This document shows, in pieces, positions 56,497 to 64,000 of a DNA stretch of 64,000 bases. Source of the stretch: Saccharina japonica. Its lineage: Eukaryota > Sar > Phaeophyceae > Laminariales > Laminariaceae. The stretch lies in the NCBI GenBank assembly GCA_008828725.1, contig MEHQ01003197.1:118230-182229 (forward strand), read 5' to 3'. Made by a program: the position numbers and the translations under genes. The notes beneath the pieces were generated by a model. That model was not told where the DNA came from and made no database searches. It saw nothing but the letters and a program-made list of their open reading frames with translations. Numbering within the stretch: position 1 is the stretch's first letter; each line of letters opens with the position of its first letter.

Positions 56497-57395
56497 ATGC
56501 CCCCGGGGGTGTGCCTCCGGGCCCCCCCGGGGGCCATATATCATGCGATTACGACGAGGGTAGGGCATCAGGCTTCTCTAAGAATTGTCTACGGCATGTG
56601 CTTCGGTGGTGTGTGCAGTAGTTCCGCCGCTCATCGCTTCTCGCCCGATATATAGACGGGTTCGTGTTCTCGATACTCCTCTCCAGACATTATTTGGGGG
56701 CATATCAAGCTACAAGTGCCTCCGAAAAAAGACTACATGAAGCACGCCACCACGCGCGATGACGACGACCGTAGGACACCACACTTCTCTGGAGATTGTC
56801 TACAGCATGCGCTGCGCTGGTGCGTGCAGTAGTTCCGCCGCTCATCGCTTATCGCTCGTGGTGGCGTGTTTTTTTCGGAGGCACTTTTAGCTTGGTGTGC
56901 CCCAAAACAATGCCTGCAAAGATCATGGAATATCGAGAAGTCAAACATGTCTGTATATCGGGCGAAACGCGACGACCGGTGGAACTACCGCACACACCAC
57001 AGCAGCACATGCCCTAGGCAATCCCCAGACAGGTCTGGTGCCCTACGATCGTCGTAATCGCTCGGGGTGGCGTGCTTCATGCAACCTATTTCCGGAGGCA
57101 CCTTTTTAGCTTGGTACGCCGCCCCACAAAGCCTGGAGACATCCTGGGTATCGAGAACATGAACTCGCCCGAGTATCGGGCGAGAAGCGACGACCGGCGA
57201 ACCGACTGCACACACGACAGCAGCACATGCCATGCCGTAGACAACTCCCAGAGGGGTCTGGTATTCTAAGGTCGCTGACATCGCGCGTGGTATCATGCTT
57301 TATGTACCCGGGGGCACTTTCAGATTCCGGGGGCGCAGTAAGCTAAATAGCCCCCGGAGGCATCGTTAACAAAAGTGCCCCCGGGGGCACATTTA
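56497..57395. repeat. Head-to-head palindromic repeat with CCCCCGGGGG edges
   Basis: Units of about 210 bp lie inverted at 56,577-56,835 and direct at 56,840-57,300, meeting head to head near 56,837. Unit landmarks are GGAGGCACTTTTAGCTTGG, CGGGCGAGAAGCGACGACCGG and GGTCTGGTATTCTA. Both edges carry C5G5 palindromes (GCCCCCGGGGG at 56,500 and GTGCCCCCGGGGGCAC at 57,377). The same unit is at 36.2-36.6 kb. Confidence 0.75.
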
Positions 57396-57496
57396 TCATC
57401 TCCCTATCAAATTCGCATCAAGATTCGAATTACCGGCTGCTCTGGTGCTTGCTGTTGGTATTGCTGCTGAGCTGTGAGTTTTTTTTGTCTGGCTGC

Positions 57497-57525
57497 TGCT
57501 GCTGCTGCTGCTGCTGCCGCTTTGG
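57497..57525. repeat. CTG trinucleotide tract
   Basis: About eight CTG units. A second tract of six lies at 57,682-57,702. Confidence 0.85.
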
Positions 57526-57940
57526 GCCTGTTTCTATTCCAACTGCTTTTGATGAGTGTATCGCGTAATTTGAGTGCTTGAATACACTTTGTGTGCGTAT
57601 GATACGTTCGTAGTGTATATGCACGAGTGCATGCACGGTGGGCTACACATACTTACAGCACCCAACAACAACAGTACGTCTGAGCTGCTGCTGCTGCTGC
57701 TGTACTAGGAAACATTGCGCGGTCTCTTATGACCCCAGGCAGTCAATATTATCATTTATGTTATGTAAGACTTGCCCTATAGGTGGGTAATATCGGCTGA
57801 CCTTTTAGCATCAGCCAACAAGTTTACTACACAAACACAGAACTCCCTCCAACCGTACGAAGAGGGAACCAGACCAGGAAAAAACGACGAGTAGAGCCTA
57901 ATCACAAATGTATTTGCGTACAAATATATCGTAAACATAC

Positions 57941-58333
57941 CTGATGCTGATTGGTCAAGTATATGTCTTGAAATAGATCACGGGTGCGATTTACGATCGC
58001 CGTTTGGATCGCTTGGATGCAGAGATCGCGTGGAGTTTCCAGTCCAGTTTGGGCGGAGACGCCTCGAATTCCCGTCAAAGCAGCCAAAATCGGTAAAACC
58101 ACGAGGCCCCGGCGGGTAGTCCACTTCGCGGAGGCAACGTGCTCGGAAGCTGCACGCTCTGCACACGCGCCTAATGCAGAGGTGGCTTCATCTTCTTCGA
58201 CTTCGTAGCTCGGTCGAAATCTGCCCATAAACTCAGTCACAGAGTGCTGGAAACACTTCCCACCTGTACGAGGCCAGTGTGAACCGTTGTGCTGGGTTAG
58301 GATGAGTTTGCGGAAATATTCAGGTTCTGACAT
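57941..58333 (-). CDS. Unknown gene 3: candidate 5' exon, 131 codons
   Basis: On the minus strand an ATG opens MSEPEYFRKLILTQHNGSHW and remains open to CATCAG|GTATGT, a good donor in phase 0. The middle is acidic (EVEEDEATS) and is followed by a hydrophobic LVVLPILAALTGI stretch that might be a membrane segment. No domain recognised. The next exon, below 57,940, was not found. An internal acceptor-like TTTCCAG at about 58,250 offers an alternative start. Confidence 0.35.
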
Positions 58334-58689
58334 ACGTAGTAACACACAACAGGTGTGGAGCAGTAAATGAAGTGGTGTTCAAACGCTTGACTTGAACCGG
58401 TATCATACCTGAACCTAGATCCCCTTACTCAACTCCCTTTTGTTTCTACTGTATGCACATATTATTCTACGTCACACATTCATCCTATAGTAAATCGGAT
58501 CAGGAGCCACTACAGAGACAGATATAGAGTCAGTCACCGGGTCAGTCCGTCAGGCAACAGCATATTTACATGCCATCAAAACATATCGGACTTCGGACGC
58601 CCGATGTCCAAAATCACATTGATACTAGAAGGGTCCCACGTAATGAGATTGTTTTCGTCCGTGCGTCCGTGTGCACGGTGGGAATCTCC

Positions 58690-59110
58690 TCATAGCTGTA
58701 GTAGTCTTGGCTGGCCGTCGATACTCCCACCGGTCCTCATAACCTGACATGTTGTATTTCGACACTCCCACACCATCGCACGCCAGTTCTTGCTAGGGAG
58801 CACCGCACACCAGCAGTAGTAGAGAACTGTAAATACGGCTATAGTCGTACCCTGCTTCTGCACACCAAGATTGCTCCGAATCGGCGGGTTCTCCTGTTGG
58901 GACATTTCTAATGTCAGGATTTCCGTCAACACACACATCTTCGTCCTTCGGCTGAAACCACCCACAGCTTTGGTGGGTCCGTTTCTTAATTTGGTCAAGA
59001 TGATACCTTCGCTGGTGGTGATAAACAGGTAGTGGTGCTGTGTTGCATCCTGCCAGCGGTGGTGTAGAACTGAATTCGGCTGCTCCTTCAAGTATCAACG
59101 TTGGTGTATG
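58690..59110 (-). CDS. Possible coding exon(s), unknown
   Basis: Two overlapping minus-strand frames are open for about 100 codons each. One reads CGWFQPKDEDVCVDGNPDI and then SEQSWCAEAGYDYSRIY, which looks like a Cys-containing extracellular segment. Splice sites cannot be fixed. Being upstream of unknown gene 3 on the same strand, it might belong to the same gene. Confidence 0.2.
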
Positions 59111-59289
59111 ATCCACCTGTTTCTACAATGGAGGGGCGAGGGACTTCAACAGCGATAGGTACTGCTACTTCTATCCCGGGTATATCTACTCTTGGGGAAA
59201 TGTCTTTGTCTGGAATTCGTAGCCATCAGTATCAATATTGTGGGACTGCTTTTACCCGGGGTTTAATTCATGTCGTTCGTCGTATTCCA

Positions 59290-59535
59290 GATCGATCTGT
59301 CTGCTGCCTCTTATATCCTAGATAGTAATTCAGAATTGCGGTAAAATCGGAAAGTTGGTTGTGGCCCGCGTATGGTTCCAGTGTTATGAGAAGGGATATT
59401 TCTCGAAAAAATCAGGCGTGTTTTTGTTTTTCTTGTAAAATTGACCGACCACACTAAAAGTCGTATAATAAAATATTACCCGATTTCCATACTGTATCCT
59501 AGATAATAATTCAGTGACGCGGTAAAGGCTACTGT
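59290..59535 (-). repeat. Repeat inverted relative to 63.14-63.26 kb
   Basis: On the minus strand the block GCCTTTACCGCGTCACTGAA through TATGGAAATCGGGTAATATT and TTTATTATACG matches the plus strand at 63,145-63,225. A related, more diverged copy of the TCCTAGATA-TAATTCAG phrase lies at 59,317. Together they bracket the Ty3/gypsy fossil, but 3.6 kb apart. Confidence 0.65.
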
Positions 59536-59889
59536 TTCTTAGAGGGCAGCGTGTACCACACCCAGGTTTGGGTATAGAATCGGTACGGGCGATCCCACGA
59601 AACAACCATCAACGATGATGGGTAGGAGAAGAACAGCCGCTGCCACTGACACTGCACCGCCTGCTGTTGATTATGGTTTTGGGCCTGGTGGGGCCCGTCG
59701 ACCATCTGCACGACGGGGTGTGTGTCCCTCGGCCGCGACCGCTTTCGGCCGTCGTTTTGGCCCCCGCTCCTGCCGCCTCGCCTGTCCCGACGGTACCCAT
59801 TCCGTCCGACCGCGACCGCGCCGAGCCTGTGGGGACTCCTCTTTTAAGACTCCCGATGCCGGCTGGCGTACCGTCCGTCACAGAGACCG

Positions 59890-62080
59890 ACTTAGATGTC
59901 CTCGGCGCAACTGCCGAACTACAGTTCGGTGATTCCGCAGGAGCAACAGGCCGAGCCCGCGTGCAACGCCGCTATACGCTACATAATTCTCGGCCGGCCA
60001 GAGCCGTTGCCAGAAGACATTTTGTCGTGTTTTTCCTCACACCAGCGCCCTTCCTTTTCGGAGGTTCAGGAGCTGGCTGGCAAAGGACAACTTCACACAA
60101 CCGAAGACGGCCCCACTCTACTCGTCCAACGGCCGTCCCCTCCCTTAGCGCCTGATTTAACGCGCTCGGTGGACCGAACGGCCAGTTTATTGAACGACGA
60201 GCTCCTTCGCATTTACGTGCCGCTGCTCATGCGCCCCTGGGTCATGCAGGCTTGCCATTCCACAGCTTCCTGCCACCTGGGGACCGCGCGCACCCTGCGC
60301 ATGCTCAAACATTTCTACTGGTGGATCGGTATGAGCATCTGCACCAGGTGGTGGCTACGCGACTGCTTGAAGTGCCAAGCGCGAAAACCTCGAGGCTGAC
60401 GGTTCGGTGGCCCATCATATCGATACCCCTGCCGGAAGGGCCCGGTATCGCTGTCAGCGTCGATTACTTCGGCCATCTCCTGGCCACGTCCCGAGGCAAC
60501 ACCTACATCTTGCTCTTCACTGACCGCTTAAGTCACCGCGCCGACATGTTCGCAGTCACCGCAGCCGAATTCACCGCTGAGAGCACGGCTAACACCCTGA
60601 TCAACAAGAATATTTCCCTCTGGTGGTGCCCCCGCAGCATACGTTCGGACAACGTCCTCCAGTTTTGCTCAAAGCTTTCGCAAGCCGTCTATCAGTTTCT
60701 CGGGGTTCGGAAATCGCCACGAGCTCCTACCACCCTAACGGCAACGGTGTTGTGGAACATGTCAACCACACGATGGCCCAGATGTTGGCGGTGGTCGTCA
60801 ACGAGCTCCAGAACAAATGGGATGAACAGCCCCCCCACGTCAAATTTGCTGACAACAATTCGGTCAGCGGCGCCACAGGTTTGGCTCCCAACGAGGTCCA
60901 CATGGGTCGGCTTCCTCGCCTTCCTCTCGCGATTTTTGAGCGCGCTGGAGTCGCCGGCCACCAACTTTTGGCCCGCGACCAACTCGCGTACTGCGACCTG
61001 GCGACAGACGCCAACAGCGCGCGTATAATATCGTTCGCGAACACCACACCCTCACAGTTGCTCGCGTGAACCGGCGCAACTCCGCCTTCTCCGACGTCCT
61101 GCGTCCAGTCCCCAAATTCGTCGTTGGCGGCTGGGCGTGGGTGTACAATACGGCAGCCACCATTCGTCAAGGCGCAAAGACTGACACGGACGCCAAGGTC
61201 CTCAAGGCCAAACTATCGCTAGACCGGACGGGCCCCTACAAATTCCTTGTAGTTGGCCCCTGCTCCTCAGCGGGCACCCCGGATAGATCCCCTCTCGGTG
61301 CTAAGCTTCTGTATTTGGATCTGCCTTCCGACTCATGCCCGGCGCTGATGCTCGCAGGCGCGTGTCGGTACAACGCTGCAAGCCCTGCGCCAACCCCCAC
61401 GACCACGGCGACATGCCGAGGTATTTGCCAGCGGGGTTGGCGCAATACGTGCTCAACAACTTCTTAAAAAACAATCCCTCCTTACCACGTCACCCAGGAC
61501 GACGTTTCCACTCCTCTCCAACGACTCAAAGTGGAGAAAATTACTGGACACCAATCGGTTCGGGGCCGAGGTGGTGTCATCGCGGTGATGTACGAGACGC
61601 ACTGGACGGGGCTCTCTCGTCCGTCCTGGGAACGGGAAATGGAGCTTCAGCTCTCTTGCCGTGAAATGTTGCGCTACTGGGCCGGCACCCCGAACCAGCA
61701 CTGTCAAACCAACCGCCTGTACCGTCGGATGCGAGTTGGCTCTGCGCAACGGGAGCTTTCTCGGAGTAACGGCGAACGTTTCCTGGCCCCCGGCCATGGC
61801 TGTGTACCGCACGCCGAATGGCGTTGCTGATACAGCACCACTGTGCTTCCCAACGGGGCCCGCTTCTGGTACAAGGCCGACGACTTTCTGTGGTGGCTTA
61901 GGAAAAAAGGCGCGACTACAACGACGGACGGAGCATATTTCGTTCGCTTTTTGGATGACCCGGGACCGACCAAGCTCCCTCTTTCTCCGGCGCACTACAC
62001 GACTTCAACGGAATCTGTAGGCGGTTCTTTACAAGTACACTTAGCTAGCGTGTTTACACCGGGGGTCCAGCGCAACTAGA
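59890..62080 (+). mobile_element. Ty3/gypsy fossil, integrase-bearing 3' part
   Basis: Parts in order: the integrase zinc-binding region (about 60,180-60,400, with H/C pattern HSTASCHLG and CLKCQARKP), the integrase core (about 60,410-61,050), the C-terminal module (about 61,080-61,290, with AWVYNTAAT and GPYKFLVVGP) and a chromodomain-like end (about 61,580-61,700, ETHW-SWERE). No reverse transcriptase or paired LTRs were seen, so it is partial. It is broken, with several interruptions. It is related in domain order to the fossil at 17.1-19.4 kb but not a close copy. Confidence 0.8.
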
Positions 62081-62559
62081 TGAATCACGAAGCGCAGCCG
62101 TGGATCGCGGAATTTTCGCATCGCCGCTGCGCCCGATGCTTTTCCCGTTTTGTTTTGGGGGATTGGGGCGGGGTTTTCTTGTATTTTGTTCCTACGACGT
62201 TTCCCGAGTTTTCGGGTCGGGCTGTTTATCTTCTCGGTATCCCCTTAGCGCTTTCTGGTTTTTCTGAGGCGGTTTTGGGGGTCGTTCTTGCGTAAGTCGT
62301 CCTGCCGACCCCCCACCCGCTCAATGCCGGAGCTGGTCTGGGTAATCGGGCAATCCACTTGTGGCACAGGACACGCTTTCTGAATGTATTGGGCCGGGTC
62401 TCGAGGAGTTTTGGAGTACTTAGTTTGCCGGCCTTATTAGTCCTACCGACTCCCCCGCTTTCTAGCCGGGGAGCATTCTATATATATACATCGACTGCAT
62501 GCCTTTCGTTTCCAACCTTTTACTTTCTATATTTTTTCTACGTTCCTTGGTCGGCTTCG

Positions 62560-62990
62560 TAGCCTTGCCGTTCAGAGGTGTGGGAGTGGGTTTTGAGGAG
62601 CTGCATCTTCGACTCATGTTTTAGTTCGTGGAATCGGGGTTTCCATTAATTAATCGTATTTCTGCATATACGGCTCATCAGAGTGGGCTACGAGTAGTGT
62701 TATGGTATTGCTGGAACAATGTGGAAACGCCGGTAAATACCTGGTAACCTGGTATAATAATCGTATTGGTAGTACTTGGGAGGCCTATCTTAAATGGAAA
62801 CCAGGGAGTTTCCAGGACGAAAGGCAACCGACTCTGTCTTTAGTCTTTCATCGTGGGAAAAGGAATATAGCTGCTCTTCTTCTACGTATCTCTAAGCAAA
62901 CAGCACACGTGAGTATCAACGAGTACCTTTTCAAGAGGCTGACCTGGCAAGGGATACTCTGTGTCTATACGTGTACCCTAATCTTATCAC
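62560..62990 (+). repeat. Dispersed repeat D, copy 3
   Basis: The longest match to the 54.7-55.15 kb copy, in opposite orientation, from CCTTGCCGTTCAGAGGTGTG to ACTCTGTGTCTATACGTGTA. The 47.2-kb copy shares only the second two thirds. Confidence 0.75.
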
Positions 62991-63141
62991 GCATTCCTGT
63001 CTGCAGTGATCACTTGTCATGGGGACAGCAATGTCATTGCTGACGACAACTACAGTGATAGTGAGTTAAAATTTCCTGGAAAACTATCATCTACCGCTGG
63101 AAGATCCTAAGTCGTTGTCAAGTTTACTGACAAATAGTCAG

Positions 63142-63260
63142 TAGCTCGGTAGCCTTTATCGCGTCACTGAATTATTATCGAGGATAAAGTATGGAAATCG
63201 GGTAATATTTTATTATACGTGTGCCTTTGTAGAGGGGTCCAGGGGTCGGCCAATTTTTCA
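63142..63260 (+). repeat. Partner of the inverted repeat at 59.3-59.5 kb
   Basis: Shares CGCGTCACTGAATTATTATC and TATGGAAATCGGGTAATATT with the minus strand at 59.45-59.53 kb. Similarity becomes weak after TTATACG. Confidence 0.65.
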
Positions 63261-63339
63261 AAAAAAACATGTCAACGCCAAGGGCGCACAAAACACAAAA
63301 TCCTGAGACCCACACTACCCCCCCCACCCACGCTCCTTC

Positions 63340-63468
63340 CGGCTTGTTGTGCAAGCAATGTCTGCCTGGTTGGTGAAAACCCAACGTGCTCCGTCCCGAC
63401 ATTGTAGGGATGCGAGGGTCTATGGTCATATGACTACGGCCGTGCACGACATGAGTACACCCCCCCCC
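63340..63468 (+). mobile_element. C-tailed SINE-like repeat, 5'-truncated copy
   Basis: Runs from GCAAGCAATGTCTGCCTGG through GGTGAAAACCCAACGTGCTC to ACATGAGTACA and a C-run at 63,460-63,468. It lacks the first ~100 bases of the 1.4 and 26.4 kb copies. Of the short copies its end is closest to the LINE: ACATGAGTACA against the LINE's AAATGAGTACG. Confidence 0.75.
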
Positions 63469-64000
63469 GCCCCTCTCAGCCGACCCTAAATGCAAAAAAC
63501 AAAATCCTAAAAATAAACACTCGTTTCGAAGCCGTATTGAGGTCAGTTGATTAAAAAGACGCGTTGTCGAAACCATACGCCTGGGCCGTACGTGTGTTGT
63601 TTGAGTGTGTTTCATGGGTAAGTCGTTGGGTCATATACTTGATGGCCGTTGCAGCCTGAATATATACCACATTCCACCATGGCGCCAACAACCCTTGCGC
63701 CGGGATCCTCCCCTCTTGAATCGGGATGTTTCGGGGGCGGGTACAACCGAGACGGAGGTGTCTGTGTGCGTGTGTGCGCCCGGTTGTTCGGAAGGTGGGA
63801 GTAGTGTTGGCAAGCAACTAAATAAAGGGGTTGCTTTGATCATTGCTTATTTGGTAAAAAAGTTGCTTGGTTGAGTAACTTAGTTGCTTATTTCGTTTTT
63901 ATGACGTTTAGTGTGTTTATACTAAAACCTACATATATATAATTATACGGAGTTTCAGTATCGCCATACTAGAACCCATACGAATGTTTCGACACTAAAA
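63469..64000. other. No confident feature
   Basis: Contains several GTTGCTTR words at 63,795-63,895. No gene recognised. Confidence 0.4.

Noticed and set aside
1-64000. Bacterial-type defence, toxin or biosynthetic cluster
   Set aside because: The genes seen are interrupted by introns, unlinked in function and embedded in eukaryotic repeats. No such motifs were found on either strand.

Overview
The window reads as nuclear DNA of an intron-rich, repeat-laden eukaryote. Coding exons are short (about 60-240 bp), separated by GT-AG introns of about 60 bp to 3.4 kb, and most of the rest is mobile-element debris, minisatellites and trinucleotide tracts. Nothing looks bacterial: there are no operons or Shine-Dalgarno sites. 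An alga or related protist (for example a brown-algal-type stramenopile) would fit, but this is inferred from style only. All four gene models with good splice support are on the minus strand.

Layout. 0-1.6 kb: a possible ORF tail, an A-rich tract and a short SINE-like repeat. 1.65-4.35 kb (minus): a 5'-truncated LINE with a long intact reverse-transcriptase frame. 4.6-7.5 kb (minus): a six-exon gene of unknown function. 8.0-15.0 kb: a 0.7-kb foldback element and a triplicated segmental array rich in CCA/TGG and CTG tracts. 16.6-19.7 kb: a minisatellite split by a short LTR-bounded Ty3/gypsy fossil. 21.1-21.7 kb: the 3' part of an unknown gene. 21.9-25.9 kb: a complete nine-exon short-chain dehydrogenase/reductase gene. 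26-39 kb: SINEs, palindromic repeats and weak candidate exons. 39.6-47.2 kb: a seven-exon polysaccharide pyruvyl transferase-like gene whose introns hold SINE fragments, a CTG satellite and a hAT-like element. 51.6-55.2 kb: a foldback element, a TIR element and a dispersed repeat. 56.5-57.4 kb: a head-to-head palindromic repeat. 59.9-62.1 kb: a second Ty3/gypsy fossil. 62.5-63.5 kb: further copies of three repeat families.

The two recognisable host genes encode an NAD(P)H-dependent oxidoreductase and a cell-surface-polysaccharide decorating enzyme. They are not neighbours in a pathway sense. The most interesting system is a LINE/SINE partnership: short repeats at four places share the LINE's last ~75 bases, and all copies end in, and appear to be inserted at, runs of C instead of having an A-tail. 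No defence or toxin system was found.
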